Position numbers and translations under genes: made by a program
DNA from: Serripes groenlandicus
Taxonomy: Eukaryota; Mollusca; Bivalvia; Cardiida; Cardiidae
Direction of reading: 5' to 3'
NCBI GenBank assembly: GCA_031761405.1
Contig: JASEVX010000005.1
Coordinates: 38,418,590 to 38,482,589, forward strand
DNA length: 64,000 bases
Notes under the pieces: model-generated
What the model was told of the DNA's origin: nothing
What the model saw: only the letters and a program-made list of their open reading frames with translations
Database searches by the model: none
Shown: positions 50,480 through 61,948 of the stretch, piece by piece
How the letters are laid out: each line of letters begins with the position of its first letter
Numbering within the stretch: the first letter of the stretch is position 1

Positions 50480-50577
50480 CCTGTCAATGACATGACCAAT
50501 TTCATCCTTTTGTCACAACGTTTTTAAAAGTCATCTGATCAGAAGCGTCAAAATGCGCCTATATGTTGGAAAGGGTT
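50480..50577 (+). mobile_element. Right half of a degenerate TTAA-type MITE
   Basis: CCAATTTCATCCTTTTGTCA, then TCAAAATGCGCCTATATG and TTGGAAAGGGTTAA. Confidence 0.5.
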
Positions 50578-50691
50578 AAAGCCTTCCTACTTAGTAAGAA
50601 TCTGCCGCATACGACGTCGGATACATCTTGGGTAAAAATCTAGAAAATATCTCTAAGTGAAAGTACAGTTTTAGATTGAGTAGAAAACATC

Positions 50692-50990
50692 ATATGAGCC
50701 TTCTCGCGAGAAAACCAACATTGTAGACTCTGCGTAAAGTATCGACCCGGATCAGCCTAAGCATGCCGCGCAGGCTAACCCGGACCAGGGTCTTACAAAT
50801 CCATACTATTTGAAAGACCCTGACCGGACAAACACGTTTTGCCTCATGTGGATTTTCTGTTTCAGGAATCATTACCCTATACCCTAAGACGGAATGTGTC
50901 GGCCCGGATCAGTTAGCGCGGACTGCGCAGACTGATCTGGATCGATACATTACGCAGATGCCATAATGCTGGTTTTCTCGCGGACGGCTC
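50692..50990. mobile_element. Inverted-repeat element, GAGAAAACC family
   Basis: Left ATATGAGCCTTCTCGCGAGA, right TGGTTTTCTCGCGGACGGCT. The interior has ATCGACCCGGATCAGCCTAA and GCGCAGGCTAACCCGG. Related copies are at 59277-59538 and 25797-26017. Confidence 0.72.
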
Positions 50991-51080
50991 AATTAGAGTA
51001 AAACGGATAAATTGCGACATTTCTTTTATAATGTTTTCAAAAGTCGTCAAAATGCGACTTCATATGGTAAAAGGGTTAAT
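50991..51080 (+). mobile_element. Right half of a degenerate TTAA-type MITE
   Basis: AAATTGCGACATTTCTTTTA, AATGTTTTCAAAAGTCGTCA and ATATGGTAAAAGGGTTAA, beginning where the inverted-repeat element ends. Confidence 0.45.
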
Positions 51081-51393
51081 GCTTTTATGTGCAGTGTACA
51101 TGCGGAAGACATCTTAATTAATCCTCGTCCTTTTCTGCTGCAGACGAATTATGCCGCCTTGAAAATCACTCAGTTATTTATTTTGAAACATTGATGGAAA
51201 AAGTAAAAAATAGATGCTCTAAATTGTTTATGAATTAATTTAAGTTTTTGTCATCTTGATAAGTCACATTAATCAATGGCGTCTTCCCTTATTTACCAAT
51301 AATTGGTATAACCCTTTAACGGTATCCGGACATAATGTCCACGGACAAAATGCCACAGTTTGTTTCGAAAACATTTCATTGTAAATTATAATG

Positions 51394-51517
51394 TTAAAGC
51401 AGCACACCTCAAGTGGCAACAGTATTTGAGTGATCCTCTCAATTTTCTATGTACATAACATATATATATACAAAACACATGTGTGGCATTGTGTCCACGT
51501 GTGGTGTGCTGCTTTAA
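51394..51517. mobile_element. 124-bp TTAA element, AGCAGCACACC family
   Basis: TTAAAGCAGCACACCTCAAG on the left and the complement of GTGTGGTGTGCTGCTTTAA on the right; TTAA at both ends. It is immediately joined to the MITE at 51514-51730, whose outer 12 bases are missing. Confidence 0.7.
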
Positions 51518-51730
51518 TACGGCAACTCTGCATCAGACGACTTTGAACGTATTTTGTCAAACAATAGAAAATCTCCATAATTGAATGGAATTTGAATGAC
51601 AAAAAGTGGAAAACATTGTGGCAAAAGGAGAAATTGCACGTTTTGTGCAATTTCTTCTTTTGTCATATGTTTTCAAAAAGCCGTCTGCTGCAGATGCGTC
51701 AGAAAGCGTCTATATGAGGGAAAGGGTTAA
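51514..51730 (+). mobile_element. TTAA-type MITE lacking its left tip
   Basis: TTAATACGGCAACTCTGCAT at the left (the CCCTTTCCCTCA tip is absent) and ATATGAGGGAAAGGGTTAA at the right; GCACGTTTTGTGC centre. Confidence 0.75.
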
Positions 51731-51972
51731 TTAATGATGTGTTGTTGTTGTTGTTTTCTGGCGACATTGACATGTTCGTGTATGTGTGTCGTATATCGCC
51801 GTGCACCATTGAATCTGTGTTCAAAGGTGTATTTCTCGCTGTTCAGCAGTACAGGCTTCCACCGGGAAATCACCTGTTGATTATCGTCTTAGGAAACTGT
51901 GTTGAGAGGTCACCGTATACATGTTAACAGTATGCACTATTGAGTCGAGTAAGTTGAACACGGGGATGTATG
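51727..51972 (+). repeat. ~245-bp direct repeat, copy 1
   Basis: TTAATTAATGATGTGTTGTT to GAACACGGGGAT. It shares GACATTGACATGTTCGT, GTGTGTCGTATATCGCCGTG, GTGTATTTCTCGCTGTTCAG and CAGTATGCACTATTGAGTCG with copy 2. Confidence 0.82.
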
Positions 51973-52079
51973 TAAGGTATGTATGACAACAAGTGTAGAT
52001 AAACGCACAAATGGTAACAAATGGTGACCTCAAGTCGGAGAAATATCCAGAAATCTAGCCTTTTTAAAGCTATAGACCC

Positions 52080-52320
52080 TTTAATTAATGATGTGTTGTT
52101 GTTGCTTTCTGGTGACATTGACATGTTCGTATATGTGTGTCGTATATCGCCGTGTATCATTGAATCTTTGTTCATAGGTGTATTTCTCGCTGTTCAGCAA
52201 ATACAAGCTTCCACCGGGAAATCACACGTTGTTGATCGTCTTGGGAAACTGTGTTGAAAGTTCACCGTATACATGTAGACAGTATGCACTATTGAGTCGC
52301 GTAAGGTGAACACGGGGATT
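52080..52320 (+). repeat. ~245-bp direct repeat, copy 2
   Basis: It begins TTTAATTAATGATGTGTTG, 353 bases after copy 1, with roughly one difference per ten bases. Neither copy is recognised as a known element. Confidence 0.82.
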
Positions 52321-52454
52321 ATACATAACTTATCCCTGGTGAAACGGAAGTCTTGCTGTGCGTGAGAGTTGAAAAACGATAATCAACGGGAGACATTAAT
52401 TGTTTTTGGCAAATGTCTTGCATTGAGTGTTTTCAAACGTCATTAGCTGCATAA

Positions 52455-52752
52455 AGTTGATTGATTGATTGGGGTTTAACGCCGTTTTTAACAATTTCTC
52501 AGTTATATCACGGCGGCCAGTTCACCTACTCATGCATTTCCTGGTTTTCCCACACCAGTACTCCACACAACAATCTTCCCAAGCAACTGGCTGCTTTTCC
52601 ACATAGACTTAGCCTATTGGTGGAAGACGAATGACGCATGTCGCATTGACTTTTGTCAATCGTCGGAAAGAAAGTTGGCCGAGCCGGGATTCGAACTCAC
52701 AACCCCTAGATTGACAGCCCGCGTCGCTACCGACTGAGCTACCGGGGCTCGG
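52455..52752 (-). mobile_element. tRNA-headed SINE, full length, inverted
   Basis: Tail complement GATTGATTGATTGGGGTTTA; body ATATCACGGCGGCCAGTTCA; head complement TTCGAACTCACAACCCCTAG, GCGTCGCTACCGACTGAGCT and ACCGGGGCTCGG. The head reads as tRNA-like with A-box (TAGCTCAGTCGGTAG) and B-box (GAGTTCGAATCCC). Confidence 0.82.
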
Positions 52753-52774
52753 CAAAATCCTTCTTTCTTTCCAT

Positions 52775-52977
52775 GTAAATCGATCAGTTTCAGTCCTCGA
52801 TTGTCACACTTTCTAAGCGTTTCTCATGTAGAGCACCTATATCATTGAAAAGAGTTACCTCCTAGCTTTAAAACAATCCAAATAAAATGTGGGGGTCATG
52901 CTTTATGCAAGAAAGAACTCACCAGGCGAAAATTGTAACCGTCATTTTGGACCAAATCGGGCCCGGACAAAACCGGT
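52775..52977 (-). repeat. ~200-bp repeat, inverted partner of 38573-38775
   Basis: GTCCTCGATTGTCACACTTT, CTAAGCGTTTCTCATGTAGA, GCAAGAAAGAACTCACCAGG and ATTTTGGACCAAATCGGGCC are complements of the other copy. Confidence 0.75.
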
Positions 52978-54583
52978 GTTTAGCATTCTACTCAAAATAC
53001 TAAAAGTGATCAAATCAATCATTTCCAGTGCATCCTATACACATTCACAATGCATTTAAACTCAATGTCATATATTCAATACATTCTGGTGATGGTATAC
53101 ACTAATTTCTACGCAAACGAAGGTTTTTTTAGGGACCATAGTACTGCGTCATGTCGTCTGTATTGATCAATGAAAGGATTTAAAAAATAAAGATTTAAAA
53201 AAATATCCACTGTAGTGAAGGGGCTTACAATTTACAGGAGCAGAGCTAAATACTTCCATATAAAATTGTCCTTGAACCTTATGTCAATAAAAAAAAACTG
53301 ACATCACGTGTTGATTTTTTGTCTTCAATTGTCGAGAAACCTCCAGGGTCCTATTCATGCGCGCGTGGGCAAAATATCGAATGTACTTTGTGTATTTTCC
53401 TGCGCTGCGGTTAATATTAAATGATATACGATGCTTATTATAGCGCGGTGCTATGAAAGTAGTATGTCATAGGGCGTATAACAATCGTTTACTTTTGTTA
53501 GGTATTACCACACGAATTATTGTCTTTTATTAATAAACAATGGGCAAATGTCGCACACAAAAAATAACCTTCGATAATTTGCGATCTGAGAAGATACAGG
53601 TCAGTCCGTCGCTCCAGGTACTCTGATTTGAATCTTAACCTTTTCGTCATGGACTCCTACAAGCTTTCAGAAACCAGCTGTAAATATAAGTAATCTATCT
53701 TTATTGTAATTACTACATTTGTATAACAATGACGTAGCTCAGTTGCCCCTTTTGCGTTGATTGTTCTCCAACTCTGAAAGATCATTATGATCAGTGTCTA
53801 CTCTTTTATTTCAGAGTTGGAACAACCAACGTTTATCTTATTCACATACCTTCGATTTATTCTGGATAAGAACTTACACTTCTCTACACCTTGTAAAGAT
53901 CAATATAAAAGATTCCCCGTAAACTGTCTACAGCTGTTACGTGTTCAAAGCTTAATCTTAACATGTAATAGTTCTACCTCGTCATACAGACATGGGTACT
54001 TGTCATACGACATACACGTATGGCTCCTGTGTAATAGGAAATACAAACATAGCGTATACATAACACTAGTAGATAAAGATCTGCCAGCGCACCATCGCTG
54101 TCAGATCTAGATAACGGTTATATTATTTTTGTCAGAATTGTTTTGAAACATCCTGTGATTAATCAGCGAACAGTGCGGAGTCAGATCAAACTGCCCGGAC
54201 ACGAAGGTTGATCTTGATCTCCACTTCTCGCGAATGGACCACGCGGTTGGTTTTCGTGGAGCGTCAATACATAGGGCTAGACTTGACAGAGCATGTATCT
54301 AATAAAACACTTTTTGGTTAGCATTCTTATGAGACTAAGCGTTTATCAAATCGCATATCAGTCACGCCAGTAAGAGTAAGATCAGACCCGTTTTTAACAG
54401 GCGTGTCTCATTTATAGTTAACATTGGCATGAACTGAAAGCTTCAATAAACGATCAAGAAGCCATGTTACATGAAAACATGGCCTAGTGAAAATCTAGTT
54501 CAGCAAAGAGCCTCCACCTCCGCACAGTTTTATCATGATCTTAACTGTTCGACATATTGTCGTTTAAGTAGAATGGAACTCTC
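52978..54583. other. Unassigned sequence, no gene seen
   Basis: No recognisable exon or named repeat. There is a hairpin at about 53767-53822 (CCAACTCTGAAAGATCAT against TTTCAGAGTTGG). A 107-codon plus-strand open frame (53787-54110) has no recognisable motif and is not called. Confidence 0.5.
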
Positions 54584-54803
54584 ACCCCTCATATAGACGC
54601 TTTCTGACGTCTCTGCAGCAGACGGCTTTTTGAAAACATAGTGACACAAGAAGAAATTACACAGAACGTGCAATTTCTCCTTTTGCCACAAATGTTTTCC
54701 ACTTTTTGTCATAGGTTATCCATTCAATTATGGAGATTTTTCTATGTTTTGACAAAATACGTTCAAAGTCGTCTGCTGCAGAATTGTCGTATGAGGGAAA
54801 GGG
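54584..54803 (-). mobile_element. TTAA-type MITE, tips eroded
   Basis: ACCCCTCATATAGACGCTTT to CGTATGAGGGAAAGGGC, centre AAATTACACAGAACGTGCAA. The flanking TTAA is no longer present on either side. Confidence 0.75.
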
Positions 54804-55073
54804 CTATGGAAATAAATAGAAAATACAAGTATATCATTTATTGTTAAACCATTCGCCGCAAAAGGCAATTAAAAGTTTTTGCAAACAATGCGTAACGAGC
54901 TGTCTGTCCTGGAATCTGAACTGTTTGCAACTTTTACATTACATTTAACCGAATTTACGGTTGGAGGAAAAATGGAATGGTCCAATTTCCGACATGGAAG
55001 AGGCGACTTTATGAAAATCGTCAGTGAAGGAGTTAATGTCGTTCCTGGTAAACTCTTTCAGCGCTGGATTTCC

Positions 55074-55300
55074 TTAACCCTTTCCCGCATGTAGACGCTT
55101 TCAGACGCCTCCGCAGCAGACGGCTTTTTGAAAACATTGTGACAAAAGAAGAAATTGCTCAGAACGAGCAATTTCTCCTTTTGCCACAATGTTTTCCACT
55201 TATAGGTATAGGTTATCCATTCAATTATGGAGATTTTCTATGTTTTGACAAAATACGTTCAAAGTCGTCTGATGCAGAATTGTCGTATGAGGGAAAGGGC
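55074..55300 (-). mobile_element. TTAA-type MITE, right tip eroded
   Basis: TTAACCCTTTCCCGCATGTA to CGTATGAGGGAAAGGGC, centre AAATTGCTCAGAACGAGCAA. Confidence 0.78.
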
Positions 55301-55602
55301 TGTTCCGTGTTTCAAATCGAGCGACTCCATTCTTTCATGTAATAAAGTTTTTGGAACTTTTTGATAACGTAAATGCAAACAATGCTCATTTCAAGCAGGA
55401 CAGCTCATTACGAGCTGACCCTGAATCATTTTTTTATTTTTACAAAAACCATGATATTGCCATTGGCGCTGATATATCTTAAGGTAGATATTCAGTTGAC
55501 GTGGCTAGAATGATTATATATTTACTAAGGAATGCGTTTACAAGAATTCACTTCCAGATTCCGTTTTTGATTCTAAAAGTTGATCACATGGTATGCAACA
55601 TC

Positions 55603-55834
55603 TTAACCATTTCCCTCATACAAGAAATATGCAGCAGACGACTTTGAACATATTTTGTCGAAAAATGGAAAATCTCTATAATTAGATGGATAATCAATGA
55701 CTAAAAGTGGAAAACATTGTGGCAAAAGGATAAATTGCTCATCATGAGTAATTTCTACTTTTGTCACAATGTTTTCAAAAGGTCGTCTGTTACAGAGGCG
55801 TCAGAAAGCGTCTGAATGAGGGAAGGGGGATTAA
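55603..55834 (+). mobile_element. TTAA-type MITE, complete
   Basis: TTAACCATTTCCCTCATACA to GAGGGAAGGGGGATTAA, centre AAATTGCTCATCATGAGTAA. Confidence 0.78.
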
Positions 55835-55943
55835 ATAATAATATTTGTTTGTTGGTTGGTTTGTTTGTTTTATCAGGACTGTAAAGCGGTTTTCAACATT
55901 ATTTCAGTTATACCAGGGCGACAGTTCACTTATTCGTGATTCC

Positions 55944-56155
55944 TTAACTCTTTCAGCGCCAAAGGCAATATTGAGCTTTTTGCAAACAATACAGATTCAG
56001 GTGAGTCAGCTCGTAACGAGCTGTCTCACCTGAAATCTGCATTGTTTGGCTGTGAGTTATAAAGATTTCCAAAAATCCTATACGATGAAAATAGAGTCGT
56101 CCGAGTTTGAACATGGAAGAGTCTTCTTTAAACAATTCGGCGCCGAAAGACTTAA
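55944..56155 (+). mobile_element. Second TTAA MITE family (CTCTTTCAGCGCC)
   Basis: TTAACTCTTTCAGCGCCAAA to TTCGGCGCCGAAAGACTTAA. The central palindrome is AGCTCGTAACGAGCT. Related copies are at 57223, 59719 and 60417. Confidence 0.8.
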
Positions 56156-57222
56156 TTAACAAACCAGTACTCGGCCAGGAGAGAACAATATTTGATATAA
56201 ACCGAGTAACGTCACGCGAATATCGACCTTAAGAGGGTTTGAGAGTTAGCCTTCATCATGCTAAATGCGACATTGAATTACATTTTCGAACGGTGTAGTC
56301 AAGGATTATAGCCTTCACGAACAACTTCTCTTTTTGCCACTCGTTGTGAATAAAATAAACGTCCATTTTTCAAGATGTAAGATTTTTTCCTAAGGAAAGT
56401 ATCTAAACAGTTATAGGAAATCAGGTAAATGGTTACTCAGTGTTAAACTTGTTGTATGGAGAATAACACCGTCCTGTAATAAGATATTAACGATAGAGTG
56501 GATCTTTGACGTGTTCAACTCTTTGCTCCATGGAAACACATTTTCATTCATTTGCAGCAGACGACATTTTGAAAAAAAAATAAAACAAAAGGAGTAATTG
56601 CTCATACTATTCAGCAAGTTCTCCTTTTGCTACAATCTTATTTTAATATATTAAATAATTTCACTTTCGTTTATTGAGATTTTCAAAATGTTTCCCTGTA
56701 TGCTTTTAGCGACGTCTGCTGTAGATGTGTTGGATGTAGAGGGAAATATTATGCGATATGTGTATAGAGATATGCAAAACCCTCTTGTTTTCTGGAGACT
56801 GTCATAACAAAAACTATGTATAGCTACATGGGAAAACACATAAGTACATGTATGCAGAAACTTCGAATAACCCCTATGGACTCTGTGGTTTCCGTATAAC
56901 GTCGGTATTCATTCACAGTATATAGGCTCGGCGATTTCCGTCTGTAGTCGTAAAAATAATCGGCATTGTTCTTGGACGTAGAAATGACCGACCAGTTCAC
57001 GAATATAATACCGATCACCATCGACTTTATACGGAAATCACCGAGCACATTTGGGATGTTGCATCTTAAATCATATACTTCTCCTATACTATTTACAACT
57101 TCAAACAACATTTATGAACAATGTATACACAAATCAGTTTGAATAATATTGCAGTCAGATCTATGTCCACATTGTTCACTACTCCTAGAGTATATCAATC
57201 CTTGACATTTTCAAGAACTTGT

Positions 57223-57431
57223 TTAACTCTTTCAGCGCCAAAGGCAATATTCCGGTTTTTGCAAACAATACTGATTCAGGCGAGTCAGCTCGTAACTGTC
57301 TCACCTGAAATCAGCATTGTTTGCCTTTAAGTTATCAAAATAGTCCAAAATTGTATTATATGAGAAATAGAAACGCCCGATTTTGAACATGGAAGAGTCT
57401 ACTTTAAACAATTCGGCGCTGAAAGAGTTAA
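57223..57431 (+). mobile_element. Second TTAA MITE family copy
   Basis: TTAACTCTTTCAGCGCCAAA to TTCGGCGCTGAAAGAGTTAA: perfect TTAA on both sides. Part of the central palindrome is deleted. Confidence 0.83.
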
Positions 57432-57559
57432 CTTCATGAATAATGAGAACAATTAGTAGGAATTCAGCATGGTACGGGTTAATGGCGATTCGGAACAGGT
57501 TACACGGTTGCATATAGTTTCATGTAGGTAACATACATTCTCCAGACATTTAGATTGTG

Positions 57560-58078
57560 CTAACCCTTTCCCATTTGCATTTTGACGCATCTTCAGCAGA
57601 TTGATTGATTGATTGATTGACTGATTGATTGATTGATTGGGGTTTAACGCCGTTTTCAACAACTTTTCAGTCATATCACGGCGGCCAGTTCACCCTCTCA
57701 TGCGCTTCCCGGTTTTCCCACACCAGTACACCACACAACATACTTTCCAAGCAACTGGCTGCTTTTTCACATAGACTGAAAGACGAATGACGCAGGTGAC
57801 AATGACTTTTGTCAAACGTCGGAAAGAATGTTGGCCGAGCTGGGATTCGAACTCACAACCCCTGGATTGACAGCCCGCGTCGCTACCGACTGAGCTACCG
57901 GGCCCGACTCTTCAGCAGACGACTTTTGAAAACAGAGTGGCAAAATGAGAAGAAAAAATCACAATGTTTTAAAGTATTTTCAATTATTATTTATTCAATT
58001 ATAGCGATTTTCCATTATTTGTGAACGTATTTTTAAAGTCATCTGCTGCAGATGCGATGTTTGCATTATGAAATGGGT
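57560..58078 (-). mobile_element. Degenerate TTAA-type MITE split by a SINE
   Basis: Outer parts: CTAACCCTTTCCCATTTGCA with GACGCATCTTCAGCAG, and TTCAGCAGACGACTTTTGAA through GTCATCTGCTGCAGATGCGA. Confidence 0.65.
57600..57908 (-). mobile_element. tRNA-headed SINE, inverted, with 10-bp target duplication
   Basis: (ATTG)n tail complement at the left, head complement GCGTCGCTACCGACTGAGCT then ACCGGGCCCGAC at the right. TCTTCAGCAG occurs at 57590-57599 and 57909-57918. Confidence 0.87.
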
Positions 58079-58430
58079 AAAAATTGACCAAGTTTTAAAC
58101 AATAAGAGTCATATTTGGTAGCAATCATAACCGTCTCTTATAGTAGGGTACCTTTCCTATTGTTGTTCCACATATTTTAAAATAGAGCTGGATTAAATCC
58201 AGGTTATATCGTGAACTGTTTGCCAACTAGTCAAACACAAGTTCAGCACATGTTAGGATATCTTTGTTACTATGATCAGATAGCAAGTATCTCAATCAGC
58301 ACTTGGTACGAATGCAAGAAGCTTGTTTTTTTACTAGGGCACAGCACAAAATAGAATCTTTTTTCACAAACAAACACATTTTGAAAAAAAAAAAGAACAA
58401 TTTCTTCATTTTGTCATACAATTCTATTTT

Positions 58431-58659
58431 TTAACCTGTTCCCACATATAGACGCATTTTGACGCATCTGCATCAGACGACATTCGAAAACATCGTGACA
58501 AAAGTAGAAATTGCTCAAAACAAGCAATTTCTCCTTTTGCCACATTGTTTTCCACTTTTAGTCATAGGTTATCCATTTAATTATAGAGATTTTCTATTTT
58601 TTGACAAAATATGTTCTAAGTCGTCAACTGCAGAATTGTGGTATGAGGGAAAGGGTTAC
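58431..58659 (-). mobile_element. TTAA-type MITE, near complete
   Basis: TTAACCTGTTCCCACATATA to GTATGAGGGAAAGGGTTAC, centre AAATTGCTCAAAACAAGCAA. Confidence 0.75.
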
Positions 58660-59276
58660 AATTGTTACTTTATTTTAATGTTTTACCTGCATGTTTTTCA
58701 GAGTCCCTTGCTGTATATGTGCCATATATGGGAAGGAAATGGATCATTGCAGCTTCTGAAAATGCTCGCCAAATAGTTAATTCTGCATGGCGAGGGTAAA
58801 TCAAACCAAATAGTTAGTTGCAGCTTCTGCTGGGAGGGATATTGGAGCACTCCTGTGATTGATTCAGTTATGCGAACGGACATTGATTTTTTTTACGCGA
58901 AGTTTAGGAAATGAATGTATTCAATTACATGAATTTGACGTTCCAATCCTGTTGTCATACGAACTGCTTCAAATACGAGTCATTCACATTCAATATCCAT
59001 GGAAACGATATTAAAATTTACTGCATATCAAACATAGAACATGACAGTAGTTTAATAACGTAAAATAAATCTTGAATGCTCCAGATAAGATGTTTATTTA
59101 GTATGCAATTACCTACTAATACGCTAAGTATTAACTCCTTCTAATCGAGAACTTCTGAGAAACAGGGGACACACAGGAAACATGTAAGTTTTGACATGTT
59201 CATACCGTGTTAGACCTAGAAGTAATTTTGTTTGGAAATGAGTTATTGCTGAACAAGAGCAACATTATACTTTCAG

Positions 59277-59538
59277 ATATGAGCCGTCCCGCGAGAAAAC
59301 CAACAATATGGCCTCTGCGTAATGTATCGATCCATATCAGCCTGCGCAGTCAGCGCAGACTGATCCGGGCCGACACATTCCGTCTCAGGGGGATATAGGT
59401 ATAGAGTAATGATTCCTGAAATAGAAAATCCACAGGAGGCGAAAAGTGTCTCTCCGGGTAAGCATGTGTGGCATACTTAGGCTGATCCGGGTCGATACTT
59501 TACCACAATTATTGGTTTTCTCGCGGGACGGCTCATAT
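59277..59538. mobile_element. Inverted-repeat element, GAGAAAACC family, best-preserved ends
   Basis: Left ATATGAGCCGTCCCGCGAGA and the complement of the right end are identical for about 25 bases, through GAGAAAACCAA. The interior has GCGCAGACTGATCCGGGCCG and a partial inverted counterpart. Confidence 0.8.
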
Positions 59539-59718
59539 CATATTTTTTCCTTTGATGTTTTTCAATAAAAACCCCATCAGATCGATGTGTGGGGTTTTCT
59601 ACATCAAAAGCTGTATAGTATCTTGTATACAAGTTGAGGAAACGTAAATTTGAAACATGTTTTCCTTGGATTTGTTAATGGGAACAGTCTGTTTCCAAAC
59701 GACATTAAATTGATTAGA

Positions 59719-59932
59719 TTAACTCTTTCAGCGCCGAACTATTTAAAGTAGACTCTTCCATGTTCAAAATCGAGCGTCTCCATTTCTCATGTTATATATT
59801 TTTTGGATTATTTTGATGAATAGAATGCAAACAATGCTGATTTCAAGTGAGACAGCTCGTTACGAGCTGACTCACTTGAATCTGCATTGTTTGCAAAAAC
59901 CTCAATGTTGCCTTTGGCGCTGAAAGAGTTGA
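59719..59932 (-). mobile_element. Second TTAA MITE family copy, inverted
   Basis: TTAACTCTTTCAGCGCCGAA to TTTGGCGCTGAAAGAGTTGA; central AGCTCGTTACGAGCT. Confidence 0.8.
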
Positions 59933-60146
59933 CCGTTGAATGTCCAGCATGAAGACGCATTTTGACGAACACGCTGCACTGACCAGAGGACTTTTCAAGA
60001 CATAATGACCAAAAGGAGAAATTTCTCATAATGACCAATTTACTCGTTTTGCTACTATGTTTTCAAATCTGTTTAGTAATAAAACATTTAGTTTCGATAT
60101 ATTTAAAGTCGTCTGCTGCAAATTATTCATACGTGGGAAACGGTTA
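59933..60146 (-). mobile_element. Degenerate TTAA-type MITE
   Basis: CATGAAGACGCATTTTGACG, AAAAGGAGAAATTTCTCATA, AAGTCGTCTGCTGCAAATTA and ACGTGGGAAACGGTTAA. Confidence 0.5.
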
Positions 60147-60416
60147 ACTTGAACAACGTGTTAAACGAAGTTGTTTGTGCCTTTGTTTTTACATATTAGT
60201 TTTATTCCAACTTTTAACATTATTTCAGTGTTTCATGATCACTCGGTAAATAAACCAGTACTAGGCTAGGAAATGTGATTTTCAGATGACCAATATCTCT
60301 TCGAGCGGTGATCGCGGAACCCGGGACGCACTGTGTCAACCTCCCCACGCTGACCACACGACCACGGCGGATTCCTAGATGTTGTAAGTTTACGAACACA
60401 ATGTTATTAACTCTTT

Positions 60417-60603
60417 CAGCGCCAAAGGCAATATTGAGCTTTTTGCAAACAATACGAACGTAACGAGCTGTCTCACCTGAAATCTGCATTGTTTGGCTGT
60501 GAGTTATAAAAATATTCCAAAAATCCTATAACATGAAAATAGAGTCGTCCGAGTTTGAACATTGAAGAGTCTACTTTAAACAATTCGGCGCTGAAAGAGT
60601 TAA
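60417..60603 (+). mobile_element. Second TTAA MITE family copy
   Basis: TTAACTCTTTCAGCGCCAAA to TTCGGCGCTGAAAGAGTTAA; the left arm of the central palindrome is lost. Confidence 0.82.
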
Positions 60604-60703
60604 AACCTACAGGGGCGTGTCAGGTTTTATAGATCACTTGTGTTGGTCTCATTAGTATATAGGTTGTTTTAGAAGTGGCCGGATAATTATACATAAACAA
60701 CAT

Positions 60704-60953
60704 CTCGAGGACTTGGCGTGAAACGGTTGTAACTGAAATTGGTATTTTTTTTACCAAGGTTAATCACCTCGCCATAAAGACTTTATAATCATTAAATCAT
60801 TTTTCTTGTTAAACAATGGAAATTTATGTGTCATTGCTCGTTCTGAGCAATGGCACTTAAATTTTCATTGTTTACAAAGGGGTCAAAATTGCCCCTAAAC
60901 CAGGGTTTTCAAAATAGGTTTTTAGTTACAACCATTTCACGCCAAGCCCTCGA
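60704..60953. mobile_element. 250-bp inverted-repeat element, CTTGGCGTGAAA family
   Basis: Left GGACTTGGCGTGAAACGGTT, right AACCATTTCACGCCAAGCCC; both extend to TCGAG/CTCGA outside and GTTGTAACT inside. There is a small CATTGCTCG/GAGCAATG palindrome in the middle. Single copy here; target duplication not clear. Confidence 0.68.
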
Positions 60954-61669
60954 TCTGGTCGAGGAAAACATAGGCTTACTCTATTCGAAGAGAATACATG
61001 TTATCCCCAGAATTGAAGATTATGAGATCTACTAGTATATACTTGTTTCAATAGAATAAGGAAAAACATGATATGCGGAAATAGAAGGGATTGAGGATAA
61101 TTAGAAACACTGAATCGTTGTTTGTCCTTGTGTAGTCCCTGTACAGATGTAGAAAAGGGGAAGGTTCCGATTACAGTGTGCGTCGGCTGGTCAAGTATTT
61201 CACTAGTCACACAGTTTTAAAGGTCGGTTTTTGTGTGACGGTTTGTTCGTTTTTGTTGTTGTTGGGAGTGTTTGTTTAAATGCAACCAGAACCAGATCAG
61301 ACTGTGCGGATGTGGTTTTTTTTCACTTACAATAGTATTTCACTTATACCACGACTTTTTTTCTGGGTATATTAGTAGTCCTGCAGATACGTTACTCATG
61401 TTCCTACATACAGACGCTTTCTAACGCCCCTATTTAAGACACATTTTAAAAACGTTGAGACAAAATGAGAAATTTTCATAATGATCACTTTCTACACATT
61501 TGCAATAATATTGTCAACTCTTTTCAATAAGTATACTTTCATGTACAGATCATTTTCATATTTTTGCCCGTATGTTTTCAAAGTCGTCCGCCGCAGACAG
61601 CAAAGCATTGTGCGTAGCGCTGTCACCGCAGTTTAGAGCACACCAGAGGAAAGTAACTATTTACACTTT

Positions 61670-61860
61670 AAAGATGTTCGTATGACATGACCCCGGTATG
61701 CAGGTTATAACCTTGGTCCATCCTGTTTGTGACTACTTCGATGTTAAAGTATCCGCCTCGAAGCGGGGGAACCAGGGTTCGTTTCCCGGTCAAGTCATGC
61801 TTGGTAACATATTGTGGTGGGGGTAACATAACACATGATGCGCTGGTGTCAGGATATATT
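61670..61860 (+). repeat. tRNA-like sequence, probable SINE fragment
   Basis: AGTATCCGCCTCGAAGCGGG is followed by GGGTTCGTTTCCCGGTC, a B-box-like run, and CATATTGTGGTGGGGGTAAC. The cloverleaf is incomplete and no CCA-adjacent acceptor pairing was found. Confidence 0.4.
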
Positions 61861-61948
61861 TACCAGCAATACTGGTAATTAACCCAAGAAATATCGTGAT
61901 AATTGCAAACACGTCACGTTTATTCGAGTTAAGCTGACGAAAAGATTG

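Noticed and set aside
52680..52752. tRNA gene on the minus strand
   Set aside because: The tRNA-like head is joined to the SINE body and recurs in other SINE copies, so it is the promoter part of a SINE and not an independent tRNA gene.
53787..54110. 107-codon plus-strand open frame
   Set aside because: No recognisable motif, no homologue I recognise, and no splice or promoter context; compatible with chance.
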